A stretch of 64,000 nucleotides of DNA from Thermohalobaculum xanthum (GTDB lineage: Bacteria > Pseudomonadota > Alphaproteobacteria > Rhodobacterales > Rhodobacteraceae), in NCBI RefSeq assembly GCF_016623495.1, contig NZ_JAEHHL010000009.1, forward strand, positions 152,915 to 216,914, written 5' to 3'. The notes under the pieces were generated by a model. That model made no database searches, was not told the origin of the DNA, and saw only the letters and a program-made list of their open reading frames with translations. The translations under genes and the position numbers were made by a program. Shown in pieces: positions 9,659-18,693 of this stretch; the first letter of the stretch is position 1, and each line of letters begins with the position of its first letter.

Positions 9659-10636
9659 TCACATCTTCAGCAGGATCTTGCCGCGGTGCCCGCCCGCCTC
9701 GAGCATCCGGTGGGCTTCGACGACCTCGGCCATCGGCAGAACCTTGTGGGTCACGGTGCGGAGCTTCCCCGCCTTGAAGAGCGGCCAGGCCTCGGCCTCG
9801 AGCTCGCGCGCGACCGTGGCCTTGAACTCGGGCGGGCGCGGGCGCAGCGTCGAGCCGGTGAGGATGATCCGCTTGGTCATCAGGAGGCCGATGTTCAGCT
9901 CGGCCTTGATGCCGCGGTCGAAGGCGAGCTGGACGATCCGGCAGTCTATCCGCGCGGCCGCGAGGTTGCGCGGAAGGTAGTCGCCGCCCATGAAGTCGAG
10001 GATGACGTCGGCCCCGCCCGCCTCCTTCACGATCTCGACGAAATCCTCGGTGCGGTAGTTGATCGCGCGCTCGGCCCCCAGCGAGCGGATGAAGTCGAGC
10101 CCCTTCTCGGTGCCCGCGGTCGAGAACACCCGCAGGCCGCGCGCGGCCCCAAGCTGCACCGCCGTCGAGCCGATACCGCCCGAGCCGCCATGGACCAGGA
10201 AGACGCCGCCCTCGGGGATGCTGTGACCATGGAAGATGTTCGACCAGACCGTGAAGTAGGTCTCGCACAGGCCGGCCGCATCCACCTCGTCGACCCCCTC
10301 GGGCACCGGCAGGCAGTGGCGCGCGTCGATCGTCACGTACTCGGCATAGCCGCCGCCATTGGTCAGCGCGCAGATCCGGTCGCCGGTCTTCCAGCGCCCG
10401 GCACCCTCGCCCAGTGCCACGACCTCGCCCGAGACCTCGAGCCCCATCAGGTCGGACGCGCCCGGCGGGGGTGGATAGGCGCCCTTGCGCTGCTTGAGGT
10501 CGGGCCCGTTGACCCCGGCGGCCGTCACCTTGACCAGCACCTGGCCCGGCCCCGGCTCGGGTACGGGGCGGCGGGCGAGGCGCATCACCTCGGGCCCCCC
10601 GGGCTCGGCGAATTCAATCACGGCCATCTCGCTCAT
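9659..10636 (-). CDS. NADPH:quinone oxidoreductase family zinc-independent alcohol dehydrogenase-like protein
   Basis: Medium-chain dehydrogenase/reductase of 325 aa, similar to the QOR/PIG3 branch: a GroES-like N-terminal half (LVKVTAAGVNGPDLKQRKGAYPPP) and a Rossmann half with VHGGSGGIGSTAVQLGAARG. Structural zinc cysteines are not evident, as expected for QOR. The ATG at 10636 has AAGGAGGACC just upstream and is preferred over a far longer frame. It is divergent from the carbonic anhydrase gene. Likely reduces quinones or enones with NADPH. Confidence 0.9.
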   Translation of the reverse strand: MSEMAVIEFAEPGGPEVMRLARRPVPEPGPGQVLVKVTAAGVNGPDLKQRKGAYPPPPGASDLMGLEVSGEVVALGEGAGRWKTGDRICALTNGGGYAEYVTIDARHCLPVPEGVDEVDAAGLCETYFTVWSNIFHGHSIPEGGVFLVHGGSGGIGSTAVQLGAARGLRVFSTAGTEKGLDFIRSLGAERAINYRTEDFVEIVKEAGGADVILDFMGGDYLPRNLAAARIDCRIVQLAFDRGIKAELNIGLLMTKRIILTGSTLRPRPPEFKATVARELEAEAWPLFKAGKLRTVTHKVLPMAEVVEAHRMLEAGGHRGKILLKM

Positions 10637-10809
10637 CACGGTCCTCCTTCCGGCTTTGTGCCAAAGGTTTAACGGCGCCGTTCCGGGTCGGCAATCGCCG
10701 GGTCGGCTGGCGCGCGCGCACGGGCCCTCGCGCATCCGCATTTGTTGCGGTGCGCAATGCGCTGCGATAGACGACGGGTTCACGCACCGTGCCCAGAGGG
10801 GGACGCACA

Positions 10810-11478
10810 ATGACCGACAGCACCGACGCCAAGCTGCACGCCACCGCGCTGCCGGCCTATCTGCGCGAGCGCCACGCCTTCTGGCACGCGACCCGCTTTT
10901 CCGAGAACCGCGCCTGGTACCAGCGGCTCGCGCATACCGGCCAACACCCGCGCGCCATGGTGATCAGCTGCTGCGACAGCCGGGTGGATTCGGTGCAGAT
11001 GTTCGGCGCCGAGCCCGGCGACCTTTTCGTGCTGCGCAACGTCGCGAGCCTGGTGCCGCCGCACAGCCCCGATCTGAGCTTCCACGGCACCTCGGCGGCG
11101 GTGGAATACGCCGTCTCGGTGCTCAAGGTCGCGCATCTGGTTGTGGTGGGGCACTCGAACTGCGGCGGCATCAGCGCCTGCCACGACATGTGCGCGGGCA
11201 GCGCGCCCCAACTGACCGACGGGTCGAGCTATATCGGCCGCTGGATCGACATCCTGCGGCCCGGTTTCGAGCGCGTCTCGGCCCGGATCAAGGAGCCCAA
11301 GGCCCGCGTCGCCGCGCTGGAGAAGGAAGGCGTGATCGTCTCGATCCGCAATCTCATCAGCTTCCCCTTCGTGGCCGAGGCGATGCGCGAGGGCGAGCTG
11401 ACGCTGCATGGCTGCTGGATCGACATCGGCAGCGGCGAGCTTCACGTGCTCGACCACGCGACCGGCGAGTTCGTCTGA
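10810..11478 (+). CDS. Beta-class carbonic anhydrase
   Basis: Interconverts CO2 and bicarbonate. 222 aa. Zinc ligands are in ISCCDSRVDS (about residues 52-61) and GHSNCGG (about 116-122), the paired CxDSR and HxxC motifs. ATG at 10810 after GAGGGGGACGCACA. It lies 90 nt upstream of sbtA in the same direction, so a joint role in inorganic-carbon supply is likely. It is cytosolic: no signal peptide is seen. Confidence 0.93.
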   Translation: MTDSTDAKLHATALPAYLRERHAFWHATRFSENRAWYQRLAHTGQHPRAMVISCCDSRVDSVQMFGAEPGDLFVLRNVASLVPPHSPDLSFHGTSAAVEYAVSVLKVAHLVVVGHSNCGGISACHDMCAGSAPQLTDGSSYIGRWIDILRPGFERVSARIKEPKARVAALEKEGVIVSIRNLISFPFVAEAMREGELTLHGCWIDIGSGELHVLDHATGEFV

Positions 11479-11568
11479 CGCGGCGGGGCTGCCCGCGCAC
11501 ATTCCCTTGACATCGTTGCCGCGTGACGCTTCTTCACCGCGGACGATGGACGGAGGGACCGGATCGAT

Positions 11569-12561
11569 ATGGGCGACATACTTGCGCTTGCAGGAAGCAA
11601 CCTCGTCTCGCCGATGGTGCTCTCGTTCGCGCTGGGCTTTGCCGCGGCGCTGGCGCGATCCGATCTGAGCTTCCCCGAGGCCGCGGCCAAGGCGCTGTCG
11701 CTCTATCTACTGTTCGCGATCGGTTTCAAGGGCGGGGCGAGCGTCGCCGATCACGGGCTCGACGCCACGCTGGTGCTGGCGATCGCGGCGGGTGCGGCGC
11801 TCTCGGCGGTCATTCCGCTGATTGCCTTCGCGCTCCTGCAGGCGATCTCGGGGCTCGACCGCGTGAACGCGGCGGCGGTCGCGGCGCATTACGGCTCGAT
11901 CTCGATCGTGACTTTCGTCGCTGCGACCTCGGCGCTGACGACCGCGGGGGAGGGCTTCGAGGGCTATCTCGTCGCCGTCGCCGCGGTGATGGAAACGCCC
12001 GCCATCCTGGTCGCGCTCTGGCTCGCGCGCGCGGGCCGGGCCGGGGCGGCCGAGCCGGCCGGCGGAACCGAGCCCGGGCTCTGGCGCGAGATCGCGCTCA
12101 ACGGCTCGATCGTGCTTCTCACCGGCGCGTTCCTGATCGGCTTGGCTACGGGCCCCTCGGGGCTGGCGGAGATCTCGAGCTTCATCATCGACCCGTTCAA
12201 GGGCGTGCTGTGCCTGTTCCTGCTGGACATGGGGCTGGTCGCCGGGCGCGGCATGCGCACGGGCGCGCGCCACCTCGCGGCGCCGGTGATCGGATTCGGG
12301 CTGTGCATGCCGCTGATCGGGGCCGCGCTGGGGCTGGCGGCGGGGACGGCGATCGGGCTTTCGACCGGCGGCATCGCGCTGATGGCGACGCTCGCGGCCT
12401 CGGCCTCCTACATCGCGGTGCCCGCGGCGATGCGCGTGGCGCTGCCCGAGGCAAACCCTTCGATCTACCTGACGCTCTCGCTCGGTGTGACTTTCCCGTT
12501 CAACCTGACCGTCGGCATCCCGCTCTACAGCGCCGCCGCCGCGCTCGTTTCCGGAGGCTGA
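11569..12561 (+). CDS. sbtA: SbtA-type sodium-dependent bicarbonate transporter
   Basis: Membrane protein of 330 aa with about ten hydrophobic segments in two inverted halves. Both repeats carry family motifs, for example LLFAIGFKGGASVADHG near residue 45 and LCLFLLDMGLVAGRGMR near residue 215. In cyanobacteria SbtA imports HCO3- with Na+. It is followed 4 nt later by an SbtB-type PII-like gene, the standard SbtA partner, and preceded by a carbonic anhydrase. ATG at 11569 after GGAGGGACC. Alphaproteobacterial SbtA homologues are less studied, so the substrate is by family. Confidence 0.9.
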   Translation: MGDILALAGSNLVSPMVLSFALGFAAALARSDLSFPEAAAKALSLYLLFAIGFKGGASVADHGLDATLVLAIAAGAALSAVIPLIAFALLQAISGLDRVNAAAVAAHYGSISIVTFVAATSALTTAGEGFEGYLVAVAAVMETPAILVALWLARAGRAGAAEPAGGTEPGLWREIALNGSIVLLTGAFLIGLATGPSGLAEISSFIIDPFKGVLCLFLLDMGLVAGRGMRTGARHLAAPVIGFGLCMPLIGAALGLAAGTAIGLSTGGIALMATLAASASYIAVPAAMRVALPEANPSIYLTLSLGVTFPFNLTVGIPLYSAAAALVSGG

Positions 12562-12565
12562 TGGC

Positions 12566-12880
12566 ATGGAGCTGCATCCCAAGAAACGCCTCGAGGTGAT
12601 CGTGGAGGCCCCGGCGCTTGCGCGCATCCTGCGCTTTCTCGACGAACGCGGGGTGAAGGGCTACACGATCCTGCCCGCCATCGCCGGTAGCGGCGCCTCG
12701 GGGCGCATCTGGTCGCGCGAGGGGCAGGTGGGCGATGCCGGCCGCATGGTCGCGATCGTCGCCATCATGGACGAGGCCCGGCTCGAACAGCTGTTCGACG
12801 ACCTTTATGGCATCGTCTCACGCCAGATCGGCATCGTCTCGATCAGCGATTGCATGGTGGTGCGCAAGGACGCGTTCTAG
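12566..12880 (+). CDS. sbtB: SbtB-like PII-family signalling protein
   Basis: A 104-aa PII-like regulator expected to form a trimer and gate SbtA. The ferredoxin-like core begins KKRLEVIVEAPALARILRFL; a T-loop-like stretch (SGASGRIWSREGQVGDAG) is centred near residue 50. Cyanobacterial SbtB senses cAMP and other adenine nucleotides. The C-terminal cysteine-pair R-loop found in some cyanobacterial SbtB is absent here: the protein ends DCMVVRKDAF. The gene is nearly contiguous with sbtA, indicating coupled expression. Confidence 0.87.
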   Translation: MELHPKKRLEVIVEAPALARILRFLDERGVKGYTILPAIAGSGASGRIWSREGQVGDAGRMVAIVAIMDEARLEQLFDDLYGIVSRQIGIVSISDCMVVRKDAF

Positions 12881-13036
12881 CCGCCGCCTTCGTGGCGTTC
12901 GCCCGTAGAGATGCGCCGCAAGCGCCTCGGCGACGATCTGGGCCGGGCTCAGCCCGGTCAGCGCCGCCTCGAGCGCGAGCCGCGCGCCGAGCCCGGGCGG
13001 CAGCCCTTGCGGCAAGGCGGTGGAATCGCTGGTCAT
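12818..13036 (-). CDS. Small hypothetical protein, possible ribbon-helix-helix-like
   Basis: A 72-aa frame. The core (GARLALEAALTGLSPAQIVAEALAAHL) looks like a short amphipathic helix pair, loosely like small RHH/CopG proteins. The start at 13036 is preceded by a GGGGAGGACGATCC stretch, a good ribosome site. The last 20 codons overlap the 3' end of sbtB on the other strand, which lowers confidence and suggests a run-on tail. It is codirectional with asd downstream (75 nt gap). Confidence 0.4.
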   Translation of the reverse strand: MTSDSTALPQGLPPGLGARLALEAALTGLSPAQIVAEALAAHLYGRTPRRRRLERVLAHHHAIADRDDADLA

Positions 13037-13110
13037 TGGATCGTCCTCCCCACCGGCATGAGGCGGGGAGGATGGTTAAGGAAGCCTTGCTCGGGGCAGG
13101 GCCGGCGGCC

Positions 13111-14133
13111 TCAGCCCTTCTTCAGGCAGCGACGGCCGACGAGCTCGGCGATCTGCACCGCGTTGAGGGCCGCACCCTTGCGCAGGTTGTCGGACACGCA
13201 CCAGAAGCTCAGCCCGTTCTCGACCGTCGGATCGGTGCGCAGCCGCGAGATGTAGGTCGCGAACTCGCCCACGCATTCGACGGGCGTGACGTAGCCGCCG
13301 GGCTCGCGCTTGTCGACCAGCATGAGGCCGGGCGCCTCGCGCAGGATCTCGCGGGCCTCGTCCTCGTCCAACGGCTCCTCGAACTCGACGTTCACCGACT
13401 CGGAATGGCCGACGAAGACCGGCACGCGCACGCAGGTGGCGTGGACCCGGATCTTGGGGTCGATGATCTTCTTGGTCTCGACCACCATCTTCCATTCCTC
13501 CTTGGTCGAGCCGTCTTCCATGAAGACGTCGATATGGGGAATGACATTGAAGGCGATCTGCTTGGTGAACTTCGCGGGCTCGACCTCCTGGCCCGGGACG
13601 TAGAGGCCCTTGGTCTGGGTCCACAGCTCGTCCATCGCGTCCTTGCCCGCGCCGGAAACCGACTGGTAGGTCGACACCACCACGCGCTTGATCCGCGCCC
13701 GGTCGTGCAGGGGTTTGAGCGCCACCACCATCTGCGCGGTCGAGCAGTTGGGGTTCGCGATGATGTTGCGGTTCTTGAACATCTCGACCGAGTCCGGGTT
13801 GCACTCGGGCACGATCAGCGGGATGTCGGGCTCGTAGCGGTAGAGCGACGAGTTGTCGATCACCACGGCGCCGGCGCGCGCGGCCTTGGGCGCGTATTCC
13901 TTGGTCGGGCCCGAGCCGATCGCGAACAGCGCGATGTCGGTGCCGCCGAAGTCGAAGGTGTCGAGATCCTTGGTTTTCAGGGTCTTGTCGCCATAGCTCA
14001 CTTCGGTGCCCAGCGATTTACGCGAGGCAAGCGCGACGACCTCGTCCGCCGGGAATTCCCGCTCGGCGAGGATGTTGAGCATTTCGCGGCCCACATTGCC
14101 CGTGGCGCCCGCGACGGCAACCCGATAACCCAT
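13111..14133 (-). CDS. asd: Aspartate-semialdehyde dehydrogenase
   Basis: NADPH-dependent reduction of aspartyl phosphate to the semialdehyde, on the path to Lys, Thr, Met and diaminopimelate. 340 aa, usual length. The dinucleotide motif VAVAGATGNVGREML is at the N terminus, and the catalytic cysteine lies in IANPNCSTAQM. A histidine segment near IRVHATCVRVPVFVGHSE is present. Start at 14133 fits the conserved N terminus MGYRVAVAGATG. Transcribed alone, divergent from the DUF488 gene. Confidence 0.97.
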   Translation of the reverse strand: MGYRVAVAGATGNVGREMLNILAEREFPADEVVALASRKSLGTEVSYGDKTLKTKDLDTFDFGGTDIALFAIGSGPTKEYAPKAARAGAVVIDNSSLYRYEPDIPLIVPECNPDSVEMFKNRNIIANPNCSTAQMVVALKPLHDRARIKRVVVSTYQSVSGAGKDAMDELWTQTKGLYVPGQEVEPAKFTKQIAFNVIPHIDVFMEDGSTKEEWKMVVETKKIIDPKIRVHATCVRVPVFVGHSESVNVEFEEPLDEDEAREILREAPGLMLVDKREPGGYVTPVECVGEFATYISRLRTDPTVENGLSFWCVSDNLRKGAALNAVQIAELVGRRCLKKG

Positions 14134-14237
14134 CTCTCCGTTCCCTGTTAGACTGTCCCGCCAGCCGGGACCGGCGGGGTTTAGCGGAATGGGCCCCGCT
14201 TGGAAAGGGTCCAGAATGCCGCCGCGGGAGGGCAGCG

Positions 14238-14672
14238 ATGCCGGAACTGCTGACCATCGGCTACGAGGGCGCCACCCAGGCCGAGGTGATCGCGAAACTC
14301 AAGTCCGCGCGGGTGGAGCTGCTGGTCGATGTCCGCGCCGTCGCCGCCTCGCGCCGGGCGGGCTTTTCCAAGACCATCCTCGCCGCGTCGCTGGCCGCCG
14401 AGGGGATCGACTACATCCACCTGCACGGCCTCGGCACGCCCAAGGCCGGGCGCGAGGCCGCACGCAAGGGCCGGATCGCCGAGATGCACCGGATCTTCGG
14501 CGCCCATCTCGAGACGCCCGAGGCGCAACTCGACATGGCGAAGGCCGAGGAGCTGGTCACCGCGCGGCGAGCGGCGCTCCTGTGCTTCGAGGCGGATGCC
14601 GCCGGCTGCCACCGCCGCGTGATCGCCGAGCGGCTGGCCCAGAGCGTCGGCGCGGTTGCGGTCGATCTCTGA
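14238..14672 (+). CDS. DUF488 family protein
   Basis: A 144-aa DUF488 protein. Family motifs are visible: LLTIGYEG at the N terminus, LLVDVRAVAASRRAGFSK, and ALLCFEADAAGCHRRVIAERL near the C terminus, with the Cys/His cluster typical of the family. The function of DUF488 is not established. ATG at 14238 follows GGGAGGGCAGCG. It is divergent from asd and convergent with the iron-permease gene. Confidence 0.88.
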   Translation: MPELLTIGYEGATQAEVIAKLKSARVELLVDVRAVAASRRAGFSKTILAASLAAEGIDYIHLHGLGTPKAGREAARKGRIAEMHRIFGAHLETPEAQLDMAKAEELVTARRAALLCFEADAAGCHRRVIAERLAQSVGAVAVDL

Positions 14673-14687
14673 CCAAGGGTGGGCGTG

Positions 14688-16373
14688 TCAGGGCGCCAGC
14701 GCCTCGCCGGGGCGGCTGCGGTCCATGGTGCGCGCGATCAGCGCAACGGGCAGCAGGCCCACCACCACGATCGCCAGCGCTGCGGGGCCGGCTTGGTCGA
14801 GCTGCTCGAGCGACGCCGCGCCGTAGACCGTGGTCGCCAGCGTCTCGAAGTTGAAGGGGCGCAGGATCAGCGTCGCCGGCAACTCCTTCACGCCGTCGAC
14901 GAAGATCAGGAGCGCCGCCGTCAGCACCGAGCCGCGGATCAGCGGCAGGTGCACCCGCTGCAACGTGCCGCCGCGGCTTTCGCCCAGGGTGCGGGCCGCG
15001 AGCTCCATCGAGGGCGTCACCCGGCCGAAGGCGGAATCGATGGCGCCATGGGCGATTGCGGCGAAGCGGACCACATAGGCGAACACCACCGCCGCGGCCG
15101 AGCCGGTCAGGATCAGCCCGGGATCGACGCCCAGCCGGGCCTCGATGAAGTCCGCCACCATGTTGTCGAGCGCGGCGAAGGGGATCAGCACGCCGACCGC
15201 AAGAACCGCCCCGGGCGCGGCGTAGCCCAGCGCCGTCGCCTGCGCCAGCCAGCGCGGCGCCGATCGGCGCGAGGCCCGGGCGCCATAGACCAGGAACACC
15301 CCGATCAGGCAGGAAACCGCCGCCGCCACCCCGGCCAGCACCGCCGTGTGCACCAGTGCGCGCCAGAAGGCGGGGCTCAGCCACTGGCCGAGCTGGTCGA
15401 GCGCATGCCAGGCCACGATCGCGGCCGGCAGCACGAAGCCTGCCATCACCGGCGCGAGGCACAGGCCAAAGGCGACCCAGCGCAGCACCGGCCCGGGGTC
15501 GGCGCGCCGGATCGGCCGGTAGCGGCGCGAGGTGTGGAAGAACTTGCGCCCGCGGCGCGAGATCTTCTCGATCGCCAGCAGCGCCAGCACGAAGACCAGC
15601 ATCACGCAGGCGATCTGCGCCGCGCCCCCGGCGTTGAAGGTGTCGAGCCAGATCGAGAAGATGCCCCGCGTCAGGGTCGGCACCCCGAAATAGTCGACCG
15701 CGCCGAAATCGTTGAGTGTCTCCATCGCCACGATCGCGGTGCCGACGGCCACCGCCGGGCGGGCCAGCGGGAGGCCCACGCGGAAGAACACGCCCCAGGG
15801 CCCGCATCCGAGCGACCGGCCGACCTCGAGGACGCAGACCGACTGTTCGCGAAACGCCGCGCGCGTCAGCAGGTAGACGTAAGGATAGAGCGTGATCGTC
15901 AGGACAAAGGCCGCCGAGCCCAGCGAGCGGATCTCGGGAAACCAGTAGTCGCGCGCCGAGCTCCAGCCGAAGATCGCCCGCAGCCCGGTCTGCACCGGCC
16001 CGGCATATTCGAGCATGTCGACAAGCGCATAGGCGCCGATATAGGCCGGCATCGCCAGCGGCGCGAGCAGCGCCCATTCCAAGAGCCGGCGGCCGGGAAA
16101 CTCGGTCATCACCACCAGCCATGCCGCGCCGGTGCCAACACAGGCCGCGCCGAGGCCGACCAGGCCCATCAGGATCAGCGTGTTCCACAGGTAGACCGGC
16201 ACTGCGTTCTTCAGAAGATGCGGCCAGATGTTCTCGGTCGGGAACAGCGCGATCCAGCCGACGGCGGCGATCGGCATGAGCAGCAGCGCCGCGATCACGA
16301 GGCTGCCGACGGTCCAGCCATCCCGCCAGATCGGCCGCGCCTTCGCCTGCGTCTCGCTCGCCGTGCCGTTCAT
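14688..16373 (-). CDS. Fe(III)-type ABC transporter permease (FbpB/HitB-like, duplicated permease)
   Basis: A 561-aa inner-membrane protein with two binding-protein-dependent transport domains in tandem and about twelve transmembrane segments. EAA-loop-like sequences appear in both halves, for example LEVGRSLGCGPWGVFFRVGLPLARPA and MELAARTLGESRGGTLQRVHLPLIRGS. The second half ends with VDGVKELPATLILRPFNF, typical of FbpB-type permeases. Start at 16373 (MNGTASETQ) is chosen because the longer frame adds a non-conserved segment. No periplasmic iron-binding protein or ATPase gene is nearby; these must be encoded elsewhere. Confidence 0.88.
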   Translation of the reverse strand: MNGTASETQAKARPIWRDGWTVGSLVIAALLLMPIAAVGWIALFPTENIWPHLLKNAVPVYLWNTLILMGLVGLGAACVGTGAAWLVVMTEFPGRRLLEWALLAPLAMPAYIGAYALVDMLEYAGPVQTGLRAIFGWSSARDYWFPEIRSLGSAAFVLTITLYPYVYLLTRAAFREQSVCVLEVGRSLGCGPWGVFFRVGLPLARPAVAVGTAIVAMETLNDFGAVDYFGVPTLTRGIFSIWLDTFNAGGAAQIACVMLVFVLALLAIEKISRRGRKFFHTSRRYRPIRRADPGPVLRWVAFGLCLAPVMAGFVLPAAIVAWHALDQLGQWLSPAFWRALVHTAVLAGVAAAVSCLIGVFLVYGARASRRSAPRWLAQATALGYAAPGAVLAVGVLIPFAALDNMVADFIEARLGVDPGLILTGSAAAVVFAYVVRFAAIAHGAIDSAFGRVTPSMELAARTLGESRGGTLQRVHLPLIRGSVLTAALLIFVDGVKELPATLILRPFNFETLATTVYGAASLEQLDQAGPAALAIVVVGLLPVALIARTMDRSRPGEALAP

Positions 16374-16509
16374 CCACCCGCCCTTCGCCGCGGATCGCAG
16401 TATCCGACCGCTTTGGTCAGATGCCGGCGCGGAATTACGACAGCGCCCCGCCGATGTCCAGCACGGCATCGCCATTGCGTCCGGTTGGCGAAGTGGTTAC
16501 GCCCGCCGG

Positions 16510-17217
16510 ATGGATCAGAGCATGTCCGCCGTCTTCCTGCTTTCGACCGCCGATCTGGCGGCGGTCTGCGTGTTTCTCGCGGTGGCGCTGGGCATGCGGT
16601 TCCTGATCGAGCATGCGCCGGCCTCGCACCCGTCGACCACGCAGCTGATGGCCAGGTACCGGCGGGCCTGGATGCACGAAATCCCGAAGCGCGAGCACCG
16701 GATCGTGGACGCGACGCTGATCTCGTCGTTGCGCAACGGGGCCGCGTTCTTCGCGTCGGGCTCGATGCTGGCGATTGGCGGCCTCTTCGCCGCGCTGGGC
16801 CAGGCCGAGCGGATCAAGTCGGTGGCGACCGACCTGGCCGAGGGGATCGACGACCGCACCGTGATCTGGGAAGTGAAGCTCCTGTTCCTGCTGGTCATCG
16901 TCGTCGGCGCCTTCCTGCGTTTCGTCTGGGCGCACCGCCTGTTCGGCTATTGCGCCGTGCTGATCGGCGCGATCCCGACCGAGGGCACCGAGGCCGAGAC
17001 GCGCCTTGCCGCCGCGCGGGCGGCCGCGCTCAATGTCAGTGCGGCGCGCAGCTTCAACCGGGGCCTGCGCGGGACCTATTTCTCGCTGGCGGCGCTATCG
17101 TGGTTCATCGGCCCCGTTGCGCTGGGCGTGGCTTCCGTGCTGACCGCCGCGATCCTCTACCGGCGCGAGTTCATGTCGGAGTCGCGCGCAGCGCTGATGG
17201 CCAGCCCCGAGGACTGA
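16510..17217 (+). CDS. DUF599 family membrane protein
   Basis: A 235-aa protein with about four transmembrane segments: near residues 8-28, 80-98, 118-138 and 195-220. The pattern LMARYRRAWMHEIPKREHRIVDATLISSLRNGAAFFAS is typical of DUF599. No function is established for the family. The ATG at 16510 has GCCCGCCGG just upstream, a weak ribosome site. It is divergent from the iron permease and upstream of glyQ with a 95-nt gap. Confidence 0.8.
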   Translation: MDQSMSAVFLLSTADLAAVCVFLAVALGMRFLIEHAPASHPSTTQLMARYRRAWMHEIPKREHRIVDATLISSLRNGAAFFASGSMLAIGGLFAALGQAERIKSVATDLAEGIDDRTVIWEVKLLFLLVIVVGAFLRFVWAHRLFGYCAVLIGAIPTEGTEAETRLAAARAAALNVSAARSFNRGLRGTYFSLAALSWFIGPVALGVASVLTAAILYRREFMSESRAALMASPED

Positions 17218-17312
17218 GGGCACCGCGCCACCGGCGGCTCCGTTGACCATGCAGGGGCCGGGCGCTAGGAAGGCGCTCGATCAGCGCCCGTGCCTTCAGG
17301 AAAGTTCCCGAC

Positions 17313-18251
17313 ATGCCCGAGATTGCGAAGCCGCGATCCTTCCAGGAGATCCTCATGCGCCTCGCGGCCTACTGGGGCCGCCAGGGCTGCGCCATCCTGC
17401 AGCCCTATGATCTCGAGGTGGGCGCGGGCACCTTCCACCCCGCGACCACGCTTCGCGCGCTGGGTCCGCGGGCCTGGGCGGCGGCCTATGTTCAGCCGTC
17501 GCGCCGCCCCACCGATGGTCGCTATGGCGAGAACCCCAACCGGCTGCAGCACTATTACCAGTACCAGGTGCTGATCAAACCCTCGCCGCCGAACCTCCAG
17601 GACCTCTATCTCGGCAGCCTCGAGGCCATCGGCATCGACATGGGGCTGCATGACATCCGCTTCGTCGAGGACGACTGGGAGAGCCCGACGCTGGGCGCCT
17701 GGGGCCTGGGCTGGGAGGTCTGGTGCGACGGCATGGAGGTGAGCCAGTTCACCTATTTCCAGCAGGTCGGCGGGCATGATTGCAAGCCGGTCTCGGGCGA
17801 GCTGACCTACGGGCTCGAGCGCCTGGCGATGTATGTCCTGGGCATCGACCACGTGATGGACATGCCGTTCAACGACCCCGACGCGCCGATACCGTTGACC
17901 TATGGCGACGTGTTCCGCCAGACCGAGGAGGAATACAGCCGCCACAACTTCGACGCGGCCGAGGTGGCGATGCTGTTCCGCCATTTCGAGGACGCCGAGG
18001 CGGAATGCGCGCGCCTGCTCGACCCCGAGCTCAACCCGGCGGCCGATCCCAAGACCGGCAAGCGCATCGTCATGGCGCATCCCGCCTACGACCAGTGCAT
18101 CAAGGCGAGCCACCTGTTCAACCTGCTCGACGCGCGCGGCGTGATCTCGCCGACCGAGCGGCAGGCCTATATCGGGCGCGTGCGCGCGCTGGCCAAGATG
18201 TGCGCCGACGCCTTCGTGCAAACCGAGGCCGGGGCGGGCGAGGCGGCCTGA
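17313..18251 (+). CDS. glyQ: Glycyl-tRNA synthetase alpha subunit
   Basis: Catalytic subunit of the bacterial tetrameric glycyl-tRNA synthetase. 312 aa. The class II core begins [20 protein letters not shown], with [17 protein letters not shown] and [20 protein letters not shown] following, all near-invariant in GlyQ. Its stop overlaps the start of the next small gene by one base (TGATG), showing translational coupling. The beta subunit lies 1.3 kb downstream after three small genes. Confidence 0.98.
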   Translation: MPEIAKPRSFQEILMRLAAYWGRQGCAILQPYDLEVGAGTFHPATTLRALGPRAWAAAYVQPSRRPTDGRYGENPNRLQHYYQYQVLIKPSPPNLQDLYLGSLEAIGIDMGLHDIRFVEDDWESPTLGAWGLGWEVWCDGMEVSQFTYFQQVGGHDCKPVSGELTYGLERLAMYVLGIDHVMDMPFNDPDAPIPLTYGDVFRQTEEEYSRHNFDAAEVAMLFRHFEDAEAECARLLDPELNPAADPKTGKRIVMAHPAYDQCIKASHLFNLLDARGVISPTERQAYIGRVRALAKMCADAFVQTEAGAGEAA

Positions 18252-18688
18252 TGCGCATGTCGGGGCGATGGCTGGCGGGCGGGCTGGTGGTCTTCGCGGC
18301 GGCGTTCGCGGTCGCGCTCTACTACGCGCAGAACTATGCCTTCTACGACGAGATCGAGGCCGAGGCCGTCGAGATCGCGGGCACCAGCTACCCGGTGAGC
18401 GAGTTTCGCGGCATCGACGCTTCGACCTCGCCGCTCAAGCTGCGCGCCTGCTTCCGGATGGCGGCCGAGCCCGACGCCCCGGTCGCGCCCGCGCCCGTCC
18501 CGCTGGTCGCCCCCGGCTGGTTCGACTGCTTCGACGCCGAGGCCCTGGCCCGCGCCCTCGCCGCCGGCGAGGCCACGGCCTACATGGCGGCGGCCGAAGA
18601 GTTCGACGGCGCAGATCGCGTCGTCGCCCGCTTTGCCGACGGCCGCGCATACATGTGGCGGCAGCTGAACGAGAAATTCGCGGAGTGA
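18251..18688 (+). CDS. Small membrane-anchored hypothetical protein (DUF6446-like)
   Basis: A 145-aa protein with one N-terminal membrane segment (WLAGGLVVFAAAFAVALYY, about residues 7-25) and a periplasmic domain with two cysteines that may pair (LRACFRM and FDCFDAEA). It is coupled to glyQ by the TGATG overlap. Proteins of this form commonly sit between glyQ and glyS in Rhodobacterales and are annotated DUF6446; that recollection supports it as a real gene, but the role is unknown. Confidence 0.8.
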   Translation: MRMSGRWLAGGLVVFAAAFAVALYYAQNYAFYDEIEAEAVEIAGTSYPVSEFRGIDASTSPLKLRACFRMAAEPDAPVAPAPVPLVAPGWFDCFDAEALARALAAGEATAYMAAAEEFDGADRVVARFADGRAYMWRQLNEKFAE

Positions 18689-18693
18689 CGGTA

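Noticed and set aside
11507..11535. TTGACA element between carbonic anhydrase and sbtA as a separate sbtA promoter
   Set aside because: The -35 is good but no acceptable -10 is found at proper spacing, so it is not listed as a promoter.
12850..14151. Plus-strand open frame opposite asd
   Set aside because: Antisense of asd; composition is biased and no domain is seen.
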